Notes: generated by a model from the letters alone, not told the origin. A stretch of 44,236 bases of DNA from Acidobacteriota bacterium (GCA_027622905.1 JAQBVV010000009.1:1-44236), one strand, 5' to 3'. Counted from the first letter of the stretch, positions 8,017 through 19,646 are shown. Numbers and translations: made by a program.

Positions 8017-8796
8017 GTGATCGACAGCCACTGCCACATCGCGGGGGACGAGTTCCGCGGAGATCTGGACGAGGTCGTGCACCGGGCCGTGGAGGCAGGG
8101 CTCTCGGGGTCGCTGGTCATCATCGCAGCCGACGACGACAGGGAGTGCGCACGCGCGGACGATGTCGTCGCCGCCTGGCCCGGTGTCCGGCTGGCCTACG
8201 GCGTGCATCCGCATACCGCCAGCAGGGGCGGCGGCGAGCCCGGCCAGGCGGCTCAGCTCGTCGAAGCACGACTCGGTGGTGCGCCTCTGGCCAGGGCCGT
8301 GGGCGAGATCGGCCTCGACTACCACTACGACCTGTCGCCGAGAGATCTGCAGCAGCAAGTGTTCCGGGAACAGATTGCCCTGGCACGGCGCGTGCGGCTC
8401 CCCATCGTGATTCACACCCGCGAGGCGACCGACGATACGTTCCGTATCCTGGAGGAGGAGGCGGCAGGCGAGGTCGGCGGCGTGTTTCACTGCTTCACCG
8501 GCGACCGTGCGATGGCACGCCGGGCGGTCGACGCGGGGTTTCATCTCTCGCTGTCCGGCATCGTGACGTTTCCGCGCGCGACGGAACTCCACGAAGTGGC
8601 CAAGGTGGTCCCGCTGGACCGTCTGCTGATCGAAACCGACAGCCCGTTCCTCGCGCCAGTGCCGCACCGTGGCACGCGAAACGAACCGGCGCATGTCACG
8701 CGCGTGGCCGAGGCCGTCGCCCGCCTGCGCGAGACGACCACCGCGGCGGTCGATCGGGCGACGCAGGACAATTTCGATCGGTTGTTCGGACCGTAA
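8017..8796 (+). CDS. tatD: TatD family metal-dependent hydrolase (DNase)
   Basis: 259 residues with the TIM-barrel metal-dependent hydrolase pattern: HCH near the start (DSHCHIAGDE), the glutamate in VGEIGLDYHYD, the histidine of PIVIHTREA, the histidine of FHCFTGD and the aspartate of ETDSPFLAP. Family members are cytoplasmic 3'-5' exonucleases or tRNA and D-amino-acid-related hydrolases; the exact substrate here cannot be read. Start is GTG at 8017 with a GGGAG site 7 bases upstream. A TatD gene directly after metG is a very common bacterial arrangement, which supports the call. Confidence 0.92.
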   Translation: MIDSHCHIAGDEFRGDLDEVVHRAVEAGLSGSLVIIAADDDRECARADDVVAAWPGVRLAYGVHPHTASRGGGEPGQAAQLVEARLGGAPLARAVGEIGLDYHYDLSPRDLQQQVFREQIALARRVRLPIVIHTREATDDTFRILEEEAAGEVGGVFHCFTGDRAMARRAVDAGFHLSLSGIVTFPRATELHEVAKVVPLDRLLIETDSPFLAPVPHRGTRNEPAHVTRVAEAVARLRETTTAAVDRATQDNFDRLFGP

Positions 8797-8832
8797 CTGC
8801 TACTCCAGGCACGAATTAGCCCGGAACGTGCG

Positions 8833-8862
8833 TTGACACTCCGAGCGTGGATGTGGTCTGAT
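8833..8862 (+). promoter_or_regulatory. probable promoter of the polyprenyl synthase gene
   Basis: A perfect TTGACA (8833-8838), an 18-base spacer and TCTGAT (8857-8862, four of six matches to TATAAT). The start codon GTG at 8872 follows after 9 bases, so the transcript would begin only a few bases before, or at, the start codon. This also argues against the upstream TTG at 8833 and ATG at 8851 as starts, because they lie inside the promoter. Confidence 0.5.
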
Positions 8863-8871
8863 CAACCCCGC

Positions 8872-12124
<3,253 letters not shown>

Positions 12125-12173
12125 CAGAGCGTGCCCGTGGCACACCGCGCCCGGTGATGGGCGTCAGACACGT

Positions 12174-12179
12174 CATAAT
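12174..12179 (+). promoter_or_regulatory. -10-like element CATAAT upstream of the HtrA gene
   Basis: Five of six bases match TATAAT. It ends 9 bases before the ATG at 12189, giving an almost leaderless transcript. No good -35 box is seen and there is no Shine-Dalgarno match in the 9 bases. Confidence 0.4.
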
Positions 12180-12188
12180 GGGTAGACG

Positions 12189-13715
12189 ATGACTCGACGA
12201 TTTCTCGTGGTCACGGTCTCGCTGGCTGCAGCGGTGGCGTTCCTGATGGGCCTCGTGGTGGCGGCACGCGTGGGTTCCGCCACGCCGGCGTCGGCGTCAG
12301 GTGCGACCGCGCCAGTTGCGGCGTCACCAGAGGTGCCGACGCGCCGGGCGGCGTCTCGTGAGGGGGCGTTAATCGCGCAGCCCGCCGCGCCGTCTGCTGC
12401 GGTGTCGTTTGCCGACATCGCGGAGCGCCTGAACCCCGCCGTCGTCAGTATCGACGCCACTGCGCGCGGTGCCACCCAGGTGGGCCCACCGGTACCGGAA
12501 AGCCCGGGGCCGTTTTTTCGACAGCCGGAGCGCGATCGTAACGGGCCGAGGCGCGGGGCAGGTACCGGATTTCTTATCGACGCCGATGGTTCCATCCTGA
12601 CGAATCATCACGTGATCGACGGCGCCGACCGGATCATGGTCCAGCTCACCGACGGGCGAACGTTCAGGGCTGTGCGCGTCGGTTCCGACCCCGATACCGA
12701 CATTGCGCTCATCAGGATCGACGCCGAGGTGGCGTTGCCGTTCGCGCCGCTCGGCGATTCCGACCAGCTCCGGGTCGGCGAGTGGGTCGTCGCGATCGGC
12801 AATCCGCTGGCCTACGAGCACACCGTGACGGTGGGCGTGGTGAGCTTCATCGGTCGGAAGCTGTTCGACACCTCGCTTGACCGCTACATCCAGACCGATG
12901 CCGCGATCAATTTCGGCAACAGCGGTGGCCCGCTGATCGATGCCCGCGGGGACGTCATCGGCATCAATTCGGCGATCAGCTCAAGGGCGTCGAACATCGG
13001 GTTTGCGGTGCCGATCAATCAGGCCAGCGCCATCCTGTCTCAGTTGCGCGAGACCGGGCGGGTGGCGCGTGGATTCATCGGCGTCATGCTGCGGAACGTG
13101 GACGGTGACCTCCAGCGTGCTCTTGGATTGCCGTCTGACGAGGGGGCGCTCGTGCAGGATGTCGCGCCAGGCTCTCCCGGAGCGCGGGCGGGCTTGCGCC
13201 CCTACGACGTCATCGTGGCGGTGGACGGCACGCCGATCGAAAACGACGATGCGCTGATCGAGACGATCGCGACTCGTCCCCCGGGATCGGTGGCGGCGGT
13301 TCGCCTGCTCAGGGATGGGCGTGCGCTGACAGTACGACTGAAACTGGCCGAACGGCCACAGCGCGACCGTCAGGACGGCGACGGCGACGAGCGGCCGCGC
13401 CCGACGAGCCGTCGCGGGCCGCCGCTTGGCTTGTCGGTGCGTCAGCTCGATACGAACGCCGTCGAGCAATTTGGACTGACGGATGGCACGCGTGGCGTGG
13501 TGGTGTCACGGGTGGAACCACTGAGCGCGGCGTTCGACGCCGATATCCGACGAGGGCACGTGGTGCTCGAGATCGATCGCCAGCCCGTGTCGAGCCTTGA
13601 CGACTATCGACGGCTGACCGACAGCGCTCGTCCAGGCGATGTCCTCACAATGTTTGTCTACAAGCCGGAGATCGATCAGCGCGCGCTTGAGACGCTCGCG
13701 ATCGACGAACCGTGA
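12189..13715 (+). CDS. HtrA/DegP-family serine protease with two PDZ domains
   Basis: Periplasmic or membrane-anchored protease and chaperone that handles misfolded envelope proteins. The 508 residues begin with an uncleaved-looking signal anchor (8-29), then a low-complexity Ala/Pro/Ser linker to about 70. The trypsin-like domain has the catalytic triad H141 (TNHHV), D171 (TDIAL) and S245 (GNSGG). PDZ1 starts around 295 (GFIGVMLRNV) and PDZ2 around 410 (PLGLSVRQLD), separated by a charged stretch of Arg and Asp. The TGA overlaps the GTG start of the next gene (GTGA), so protease and response regulator are co-translated; the regulator may control envelope stress genes, which is inference. Confidence 0.93.
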   Translation: MTRRFLVVTVSLAAAVAFLMGLVVAARVGSATPASASGATAPVAASPEVPTRRAASREGALIAQPAAPSAAVSFADIAERLNPAVVSIDATARGATQVGPPVPESPGPFFRQPERDRNGPRRGAGTGFLIDADGSILTNHHVIDGADRIMVQLTDGRTFRAVRVGSDPDTDIALIRIDAEVALPFAPLGDSDQLRVGEWVVAIGNPLAYEHTVTVGVVSFIGRKLFDTSLDRYIQTDAAINFGNSGGPLIDARGDVIGINSAISSRASNIGFAVPINQASAILSQLRETGRVARGFIGVMLRNVDGDLQRALGLPSDEGALVQDVAPGSPGARAGLRPYDVIVAVDGTPIENDDALIETIATRPPGSVAAVRLLRDGRALTVRLKLAERPQRDRQDGDGDERPRPTSRRGPPLGLSVRQLDTNAVEQFGLTDGTRGVVVSRVEPLSAAFDADIRRGHVVLEIDRQPVSSLDDYRRLTDSARPGDVLTMFVYKPEIDQRALETLAIDEP

Positions 13716-15160
13716 AACCCCGCATCCTGGTCATTGATGACGAGGTGGCCATCCGCGACTCACTGCGGATGATCCTGGAGTACGAGCGCTACGAGTGTCT
13801 GGGCGCCGGGTCAGGGCCGGAAGGATTGTCGGTCATCGCGCGGGACGCGCCGGACATGGTGATCCTGGACATCAAGATGCCGGGCATGAGCGGTCTCGAC
13901 ACCCTCGCCGAGATCCGCACGGTGGACGCGACGGTGCCGATCGCCATGATTTCCGGGCACGGCACGATCACGGATGCAGTCCAGGCGACCCAGCTGGGTG
14001 CGTTCGACTTCATCGAGAAGCCGTTCACGAGTGAACGGGTGCTCGTCACCGTCAAGAAGGGACTCGAAGTCCGGGAACTCCGCCAGGAGAACCGCGAGCT
14101 GAAGCTCGCGATGGAATCGAAATACGAGATGATCGGCGAGAGTCCGGCGCTTCGCACGGTCCTCGAGTCGGTGAAGCGGGCGGCGCCGACCAGCGCGACC
14201 GTCCTGCTGCTCGGGGAGAGCGGTGTGGGCAAGGAGCTGGTCGCTCGCACCATTCATCGTAACAGTCCCCGCGCCGGCCAGCGTTTCGTGCAGGTGAACT
14301 GCGCCGCCATTCCGGAGGAGCTGATCGAGTCGGAGCTGTTTGGCCACGAAAAGGGCTCGTTCACCGGCGCCACCGAGAAGCAGATCGGCAAATTCGAGCA
14401 GGCCGACCAGGGGACGATCTTTCTGGACGAGATCGGCGACATGAGCCCGAAGACGCAGGCGAAGGTCCTGCGCGTCCTGCAGGAGCAGGAAGTGGAACGG
14501 CTCGGGTCGGTCCGCACCATCAAGCTGGACGTGCGCGTCATCGCCGCGACCAACAAGAACCTCGAGGAGTCCATCGCGCGGGGTGAGTTCCGCGACGATC
14601 TCTACTTTCGGTTGAACGTGATTCCGATCACGGTGCCACCGCTCCGCGAGCGCCGCGACGATATCGAGCGTCTGGCCAATTACTTCGCGAAACGGATCAG
14701 CCAGGAGCAGAATCTCAAGCCGAGGCGGTTTGACGCGCGGGCGATGCAGGCGCTACGCGCGTATCGCTGGCGGGGCAACATTCGCGAACTGCGCAACACC
14801 GTCGAGCGCCTGATGATCATGAGCGCCGGGGACACCGTGCGGTTCGAGGATCTGCCGACAGACATGCGGGGAGGGGGCGCCGCTGACGACGCTTCCTCGG
14901 AGGTGGGCCGAGGGGACGCGCCGAGTCCGGAGGGTGCGCTCGAGGCCGGCGCCTCGACAGGTGAGCCGACGCCGGGGAACGCCGAGCCGGCGGGCACGCT
15001 GCGCGAGTTCAAGGACCGAGCGGAGCGTGCCTATCTGGTGCAGAAGCTTCGCGAGAATCGCTGGAACATTTCCAAGACCGCGGAGGGGATCGACACCCCG
15101 CGGAGCAATCTCTACAAGAAGCTCGAGCAGTACGGGATCAAGCAGGAACTGGACGGTTGA
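13712..15160 (+). CDS. NtrC-family sigma-54-dependent response regulator
   Basis: 482 residues in three parts. The receiver domain (1-120) has the acidic pair D9/D10, the phospho-acceptor D53 in ILDIKMPG, S81 and K103. The AAA+ domain (about 140-370) has Walker A GESGVGKE at 168-175, the sigma-54 contact loop GSFTGA at 215-220 (Ala to Ser at the second position, otherwise intact) and FLDEIGDM for Walker B. The C-terminus carries a Fis-type helix-turn-helix (about 440-478, NISKTAEGIDTPRSNLYKKL). A Gly/Ala/Pro/Glu-rich linker joins the last two. It overlaps the HtrA gene by 4 bases. No histidine kinase gene lies next to it, so its partner is encoded elsewhere. Targets need a sigma-54 promoter; none was recognised nearby. 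Confidence 0.95.
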   Translation: MKPRILVIDDEVAIRDSLRMILEYERYECLGAGSGPEGLSVIARDAPDMVILDIKMPGMSGLDTLAEIRTVDATVPIAMISGHGTITDAVQATQLGAFDFIEKPFTSERVLVTVKKGLEVRELRQENRELKLAMESKYEMIGESPALRTVLESVKRAAPTSATVLLLGESGVGKELVARTIHRNSPRAGQRFVQVNCAAIPEELIESELFGHEKGSFTGATEKQIGKFEQADQGTIFLDEIGDMSPKTQAKVLRVLQEQEVERLGSVRTIKLDVRVIAATNKNLEESIARGEFRDDLYFRLNVIPITVPPLRERRDDIERLANYFAKRISQEQNLKPRRFDARAMQALRAYRWRGNIRELRNTVERLMIMSAGDTVRFEDLPTDMRGGGAADDASSEVGRGDAPSPEGALEAGASTGEPTPGNAEPAGTLREFKDRAERAYLVQKLRENRWNISKTAEGIDTPRSNLYKKLEQYGIKQELDG

Positions 15161-15213
15161 CCGATGCGGCAATACGGGCCGGGGCTGGTTCGAGGGGCCA
15201 GGTCTGATTTGGC

Positions 15214-15585
15214 TCAGACTTCCAGTAGCTCGCCAGCCACCAGACGCCTGACGAATCGATTCTGTTCGTCGACGGCGATCATCTGGGGGTCGATCTTCTC
15301 GTCCGTCACGCTGAATGCGACGATGATCACTTTGTCGCCAGGATGAAAGTGTCTCGCCGCCGCGCCGTTGACGACAACCCGCCCGGATCCTGACGGAAGA
15401 GGAATCGCGTAGGTCTCGATGCGCGCGCCGTTGTTCACGTTCCAGACAGACACCTGCTCGCCCTCGATCACATCGGCGAGGCGCAGCAGAGATTCATCGA
15501 TACCGATACTGCCGATGTAGTGCAGGTCGGCGCCCGTCACGATAGCGTGATGAATCTTCGATTTGCACAGCACCCGTAGCTTCAT
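15214..15585 (-). CDS. panD: aspartate 1-decarboxylase proenzyme
   Basis: Makes beta-alanine for pantothenate and coenzyme A. The protein cleaves itself to create a pyruvoyl group. From ATG 15585 it has 123 residues; the cleavage site is G25-S26 in DLHYIGSIGID, and K10 matches the conserved lysine at the start. The C-terminal half (RVVVNGAAARHFHPGDKVIIVAF) is typical. A GGAG ribosome-binding site 5 bases before 15585 favours it over the GTG two codons earlier. It is convergent with the response-regulator gene, and a short inverted repeat (GTCTGA at 15202-15207 with TCAGAC at 15214-15219) lies across the junction. No other pan gene is present. Confidence 0.95.
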   Translation of the reverse strand: MKLRVLCKSKIHHAIVTGADLHYIGSIGIDESLLRLADVIEGEQVSVWNVNNGARIETYAIPLPSGSGRVVVNGAAARHFHPGDKVIIVAFSVTDEKIDPQMIAVDEQNRFVRRLVAGELLEV

Positions 15586-15602
15586 TGGCACTCCAGATCA
15601 CG

Positions 15603-15608
15603 ATTATT
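15603..15608 (-). promoter_or_regulatory. -10-like element AATAAT for panD
   Basis: Five of six bases match TATAAT on the minus strand, 17 bases before the panD ATG. A transcript would have a leader of about 10 bases containing the GGAG site. The -35 region is not convincing. Confidence 0.35.
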
Positions 15609-15901
15609 GGTTCGGCTGCCGCCGGTCTGTCGTCCGAGGCGGCCAGGCGCAGTCCCCGTGCGTCCATTCTGGTGACCGCCCTCGCTGGAACCGAACACGT
15701 CTGCGGCTCACTCCACGACAGCGTCTCGATTCATATTACCTTGGCTTCCCGTCGCGGCCAGGGGAGTCGCGAAAGTTAGCTCCCCGTGAGCAGCCTGGCG
15801 GAACCTCGGCGGACAGACACGGGAGCGACTGGATGACTGGAGTCTGGGTGACGCTGCGCGTGCCGCGAAACGCACGCGCAGTTCCGATTCTCGGAATTTG
15901 T

Positions 15902-15907
15902 CATAAT
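15902..15907 (+). promoter_or_regulatory. -10-like element CATAAT for rnpB
   Basis: Five of six matches to TATAAT, placed so that transcription would start around 15914, a few bases before the first helix of the RNase P RNA. No strong -35 match at 17 bases spacing. Confidence 0.45.
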
Positions 15908-15917
15908 GGCCTGTCGC

Positions 15918-16374
15918 AGTCGGCCAGACGACCGCTGCTTCGGCCAACCGCGGGTAACCGCGAAGTAGCCGGGGGAGAGGAAAGTCCGAACTCCGAAGGA
16001 CAGTGCGCCGGGTAACGCCCGGGCAGGGAAACCTGACGGAACAGTGGCACAGAAAATATACCGCCCGCTTTCGCGCGCTCGGCGCGCTTCGGCGGACAGG
16101 CCTTCACGGGCTTGCCCGCTGTAGCCTGTAAGGGCGGAGGCGGGTAAGGGTGAAATGGTGCGGTAAGAGCGCACCGCGTCCGTGGCAACACGGATGGCAG
16201 GCAAAACCCCGCACGGGGCAAGACCAAATAGGGTGGCGTTTGAGGGCGGTCCGTCCGAAGCCACCGGGTAGGTTGCCGGATCCTGTGAGCGATTACAGGA
16301 CTAGAGGAATGGTCGTCCCGTCGTGTCGCTCGCAAGAGCGGGACGACGGACAGAATTCGGCTTATCGGCCGACT
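15918..16374 (+). ncRNA. rnpB: RNase P RNA, bacterial class A
   Basis: Catalytic RNA that trims the 5' leaders of tRNA precursors. The conserved 5' block GAGGAAAGTCCGAACTCC lies near 15974-15991, followed by CAGGGAAACCTGACGGAACAG, CACAGAAAATATACCGCC, GGGTGAAATGGTGCGGTAAGAGCGCACCGC and, near the 3' end, AGAGGAATGGTCGTC and ACAGAATTCGGCTTAT. The terminal helix P1 pairs AGTCGGCC (15918-15925) with GGCCGACT (16367-16374), which sets the limits; the true ends may differ by a few bases. At about 457 nt it is rather long because the P12 hairpin (about 16070-16150) is extended and GC-rich. Weak reading frames across it are not genes. Confidence 0.97.
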
Positions 16375-16461
16375 GTGACGTTTGATCTCCCATGGCGCGT
16401 GGCGGTGCGCCGTGCGACGCGGGTTCGATGAGGTAGCGGCGAGTCCACGGTATTGGAAGAT

Positions 16462-17406
16462 ATGAGCTTGTACTTAGTCACAGGTGGTGCCGGGTTCATC
16501 GGGTCGCATCTGGCGGAGGCGCTCGTCGGTCGGGGCGAGCGTGTCCGCGTGGTCGACAGTCTGGTGACCGGTCACCGTCGCAACCTCGCGCATCTCCAGG
16601 GCGTCGATTTCATCGAGGGAGATCTGGCGGACATCGACATCGCCAGGCGCGCGGTGGACGGCGTGGACGTTGTCCTGCATCAGGCGGCCATTCCGTCGGT
16701 ACCTCGTTCCATCCAGGACCCGCTCACGTCGCATCGAGCCAATGTTGACGCGTCCTTGAATGTCCTGATGGCGGCACGTGATGCCGGTGTGAAACGGCTG
16801 GTTTACGCCGGTTCGTCGTCAGCCTACGGGAATACGCCCACGCTGCCCAAGGTCGAGACCATGCCAGCCGCGCCGCTGTCGCCCTACGCGCTCCAGAAGT
16901 TCGTGGCGGAGCAGTACTGCCAGTTGTTCACGCGGCTGTATGGCCTCGAGACCGTGGCGATTCGCTATTTCAATGTCTTCGGTCCCCGCCAGGATCCGTC
17001 GTCGCCCTATTCCGGCGTGATTTCGCTGTTTATCCGTGCGCTGCACGAGGGGCACCAGCCCACGATCTACGGAGACGGCGAGCAGACCCGTGATTTCACC
17101 TACGTGACCAACGTTGTCGACGGGGTGTTGCGCGCGTGCGCCGCGCCGACTGCAAACGGTGAGGTGATCAACGTGGCGACGGGCGGACGCATCTCCCTCA
17201 ATCACCTGTTCCGGTCCGTCCGGGATCTCATGGGCGCAACAGTCGAACCGCTCCATGCCGCTCCGCGACCAGGCGATGTGTGCGACTCGCAGGCCGATAT
17301 CCGGAAGGCGACCGAGCTGCTCGGGTACCAACCCACCGTCAGCTTCGAGGCGGGCCTGGCGAAGACGATCGAGTGGTACCGGGCCGCGCAGCCCGTCGTC
17401 GCCTAG
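16462..17406 (+). CDS. NAD-dependent sugar-nucleotide epimerase (UDP-GlcNAc/Glc 4-epimerase type)
   Basis: Extended short-chain dehydrogenase of 314 residues, probably acting on UDP-N-acetylglucosamine or UDP-glucose for polysaccharide synthesis. The Rossmann motif is TGGAGFIGS (7-15), the catalytic Ser is in AGSSSAYG (117-123) and the Y142-x3-K146 pair is in SPYALQKF. The AAIPSVPRSIQDP segment (75-87) resembles WbpP-type 4-epimerases that take N-acetylated substrates. ATG 16462 fits the family N-terminus; a TTG three codons earlier is possible. Followed after 51 bases by a small zinc-finger-like gene. The exact sugar is not determinable by eye; a dehydratase is less likely because the ending and substrate loop look epimerase-like. 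Confidence 0.88.
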   Translation: MSLYLVTGGAGFIGSHLAEALVGRGERVRVVDSLVTGHRRNLAHLQGVDFIEGDLADIDIARRAVDGVDVVLHQAAIPSVPRSIQDPLTSHRANVDASLNVLMAARDAGVKRLVYAGSSSAYGNTPTLPKVETMPAAPLSPYALQKFVAEQYCQLFTRLYGLETVAIRYFNVFGPRQDPSSPYSGVISLFIRALHEGHQPTIYGDGEQTRDFTYVTNVVDGVLRACAAPTANGEVINVATGGRISLNHLFRSVRDLMGATVEPLHAAPRPGDVCDSQADIRKATELLGYQPTVSFEAGLAKTIEWYRAAQPVVA

Positions 17407-17457
17407 CTGATGTAGCCGCCGCCGCCGCCGACAATCCAGGGAATCACAGAGACAGCC

Positions 17458-17670
17458 ATGCAACGGGTCATTAATCTCTCACCAGGCAAAGCGCTATGTC
17501 GCTTTTGTGGCGATCGCGTCGCCATGAATTCGCTGTCGACCCATATCGCCGCGATGCATCCCCGCCCGCCAGCGAGAGACATGACGCCGACGCTCGTCAG
17601 GACACTGAGACCTGGCCGGCCGCAGGCCACCGCGGTTGTCGATCGCAACCGGCCGTCTCGCAGCCGGTAG
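17458..17670 (+). CDS. small protein with a C2H2-like zinc-binding motif
   Basis: Seventy residues. The motif C14-x2-C17-x11-H29-x4-H34 could bind one zinc ion, as in Ros/MucR-like or orphan bacterial C2H2 fingers. The remainder is basic and disordered (PRPPARDM, then RTLRPGRPQ and SRSR), a pattern compatible with nucleic-acid binding. It lies between the epimerase (51 bases upstream) and the spermidine-synthase-like gene (10 bases downstream), all on the same strand. I do not recognise a named family. The ATG at 17458 has no strong ribosome-binding site, so expression is uncertain, but the finger pattern makes chance less likely. Confidence 0.5.
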   Translation: MQRVINLSPGKALCRFCGDRVAMNSLSTHIAAMHPRPPARDMTPTLVRTLRPGRPQATAVVDRNRPSRSR

Positions 17671-17680
17671 AGTCCGGACC

Positions 17681-18367
17681 GTGAGGCCCTGGGAAGCGCT
17701 CGGGGAGACCACCACACCCGATGGCGCAACTCTGACGCTGACGCGTCACGCGACGGAGTACGTCATCCTCGTCGACGGCAAGCCCCTCATGTCGAGTCGC
17801 ATGCACGGCTCGGAAGAGGCGCTGGCCGCGTTTGCCTGCCGCCGGGCACGTGCGCTGGATCGGCCATGCGTCCTTGTGGGGGGACTTGGCATGGGGTTCA
17901 CGCTCCGCGCGACGCTCGATCTGCTTCCCTCGACCGCCGCGGTTGTGCTGGCCGAACTGGTTCCGGCTGTCGTGGACTGGAACCATGGCCCACTGGGTTC
18001 GCTGGCGGCACATCCGCTGAGGGACGCTCGCGTGCAGGTGGTGATCGGCGATGTCGCCGCGGCGCTTCGGTCGAGCGCCGGGCGCTTCCACGCCATCCTG
18101 CTCGATGTCGACAACGGTCCTTCGGCGTTTACCAAATCCGGGAACACTGTGCTGTACAGCAACCAGGGTGTGGCCGAGGCGAGCGCGGCGCTGGCGCCTG
18201 GCGGTGTGCTCGCGGTGTGGTCGGCCCGGGAGGATCGCAAGTTCGAGCAGCGTCTTCGTCACGCCGGGTTCACCGTGCAGGTCGAGCAGGTCCGCGCCCG
18301 ACTGAAGAAGGGCGGGCCTCGTCACACGATCTTCGTCGCGCACCGGCCGTCTCTCGACACGCTCTAA
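17681..18367 (+). CDS. spermidine synthase-like methyltransferase-fold protein
   Basis: 228 residues with a class I SAM-binding fold: CVLVGGLGMGFTLRATLD (about 66-83) is the nucleotide loop, AVVLAELVPAVVDW the acidic end of strand 2, VQVVIGDV and FHAILLDVDNGP the later strands. Proteins of this kind are annotated as spermidine or spermine synthase-like, but many probably do not make polyamines; the DVDNGP motif replaces the usual D-x-x-DP of true aminopropyltransferases. GTG 17681 begins 10 bases after the upstream small gene; an in-frame TTG at 17636 would overlap it. Substrate unknown. Confidence 0.7.
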   Translation: MRPWEALGETTTPDGATLTLTRHATEYVILVDGKPLMSSRMHGSEEALAAFACRRARALDRPCVLVGGLGMGFTLRATLDLLPSTAAVVLAELVPAVVDWNHGPLGSLAAHPLRDARVQVVIGDVAAALRSSAGRFHAILLDVDNGPSAFTKSGNTVLYSNQGVAEASAALAPGGVLAVWSAREDRKFEQRLRHAGFTVQVEQVRARLKKGGPRHTIFVAHRPSLDTL

Positions 18368-18618
18368 CGAGGTGGCGGCAACGGCGGTTGTCGATCGCGC
18401 CGCCGCCTGTGCGTTCGCCCTCTCTTTGCCTTTCCATAACTCCATTGCAGCCAACGGCTTGCGAAAACGATGAGCACCGCACCTGCGTGGCGCCCTGTTT
18501 GCCTTACCTCCAGCGGTCCCGGCGGGTCCGTCGTACACGGCGCCCGACCTCGCCGACCCTCGGATGTGCCGGGGCCGTTTTATGTCATGCACACACGATA
18601 AGAACAGGAGAACACGTC

Positions 18619-18969
18619 ATGAGAATAATGATTGCGGCGATACTCGTGCTCGCACTCGGCGGAACGGCACTTCCGGCACGACAGGGCGGCCAGTCCCCGA
18701 CGGCCAACACCGGCAACGCGGCGACGCCAACGACCGCGGCGCAGGTGAACGTGAATACGGCGACCATGTCCCAGCTGCAGACGCTCCCAGGGATCGGCCC
18801 GGCGACGGCGCAGCGCATCATGGACTACCGGGAGCAGAACGGTGGCTTCACCAGAGTCGAGGAGCTGATGAATGTCCGGGGTATCGGAGAAGTGAGTTTC
18901 CTCAAGCTCAAGGCCCTGGTCTCGGTGACACCCAGCCAGACGGAGCGCGCGGCGACGCAGTCGCGGTAG
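18619..18969 (+). CDS. secreted ComEA-like helix-hairpin-helix DNA-binding protein
   Basis: 116 residues with a cleavable signal peptide (1-20, ending ALPA) and a low-complexity Thr/Ala/Asn linker, then the two helix-hairpin-helix units of the ComEA C-terminal domain: LQTLPGIGPATAQRIMDYR (about 53-71) and LMNVRGIGEVSFLKLK (about 83-98), introduced by the VNVNTAT motif. ComEA binds incoming double-stranded DNA in the periplasm during natural transformation; many bacteria carry extra secreted copies of unproven role. ATG 18619 has an AGGAG site 8 bases upstream. The next gene downstream (119 bases) is a FimT-like pseudopilin, which strengthens a DNA-uptake role. Confidence 0.85.
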   Translation: MRIMIAAILVLALGGTALPARQGGQSPTANTGNAATPTTAAQVNVNTATMSQLQTLPGIGPATAQRIMDYREQNGGFTRVEELMNVRGIGEVSFLKLKALVSVTPSQTERAATQSR

Positions 18970-19088
18970 GCAGCGGAGCTGGACCGGTCACGGGCGTGTG
19001 CTGGTGCCCACGTGCGGGAGCGGACGCCTGTGTGGAAATCAGCACTGGGGGCCGCGGACGTGTCGACGATCCGCGGCCCCGCGCCCAG

Positions 19089-19646
19089 ATGGCTCGCTCG
19101 AACGGGTACGGTCTCATCGAAGTGATGCTCGCGATGGGACTGATCGTCGTGTTGTCGGCGCTGGCGATCCCTTCAGCGCTGGCATCGGTCGACCGCGCAC
19201 GCGCCGCTGCGGCGGCACGCTTTCTGGCGTCGCGGATGGCGATGGCCCGCTCGCACGCGGTCATGCGTGCCGCGTCGGTCGCGCTTCGGTTCGACGAGGA
19301 CGCTGACGGCGTGGCTTTTCAGATGTTCGCCGACGGCAATCGAAACGGGGTGCGCACCAGGGACATCGCCTCGCTCATTGACCAGCAACTGGATCCCTCC
19401 GTGCGCCTGTCGGACCTGTTTCCTGGCGTCGCCATCGCCGCAGCAGGCGGAGCCGGGAGCGACCCGCTGCGCATCGGCTCGGCGAATCTGCTTTCGTTCT
19501 CGCCGCTTGGCACTGCGACGTCCGGGTCGGTCTACGTGCGGGGTCGCGATGGAACGCAGTTCGCGATCCGCATTCTTGGCACAACAGGACGGGTGCGGGT
19601 CGAGCGATACCAGGCGTCTACGAGACGCTGGGTTGACGCGTTCTGA
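19089..19646 (+). CDS. FimT/GspH-type minor pseudopilin with GRxR motif
   Basis: 185 residues with a type IV prepilin signature: short leader MARSNG, cleavage after G6, Y7 in place of the usual Phe, the conserved E11 (fifth residue of the mature protein) and a hydrophobic helix to about 30. The globular part is the GspH/FimT beta fold. Near the C-terminus it has G167-R-V-R170, matching the GRxR motif that in Legionella-type FimT contacts DNA during natural transformation. It is 119 bases downstream of the ComEA-like gene, on the same strand. Alternatively it could be a T2SS GspH component, but no gsp gene is nearby. The ATG at 19089 has no strong ribosome-binding site. Confidence 0.82.
   Translation: MARSNGYGLIEVMLAMGLIVVLSALAIPSALASVDRARAAAAARFLASRMAMARSHAVMRAASVALRFDEDADGVAFQMFADGNRNGVRTRDIASLIDQQLDPSVRLSDLFPGVAIAAAGGAGSDPLRIGSANLLSFSPLGTATSGSVYVRGRDGTQFAIRILGTTGRVRVERYQASTRRWVDAF

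Larger units (their letters stand above)
15586..15917. other. divergent intergenic region between panD and rnpB
   Basis: 332 bases without a supported gene. It holds the panD ribosome-binding site and -10-like box at one end and the rnpB -10-like box at the other. Reading frames through it are short and lack family resemblance. Nothing else is recognised. Confidence 0.6.

Noticed and set aside
15202-15219. 6-bp hairpin between the response regulator and panD as a bidirectional terminator
   Set aside because: Short stem, weak T tracts, and it overlaps the panD stop codon; possible but not supported enough to list.
17412-17429. CCG triplet run after the epimerase gene
   Set aside because: A short triplet run of about five units in GC-rich DNA with no coding or structural significance.
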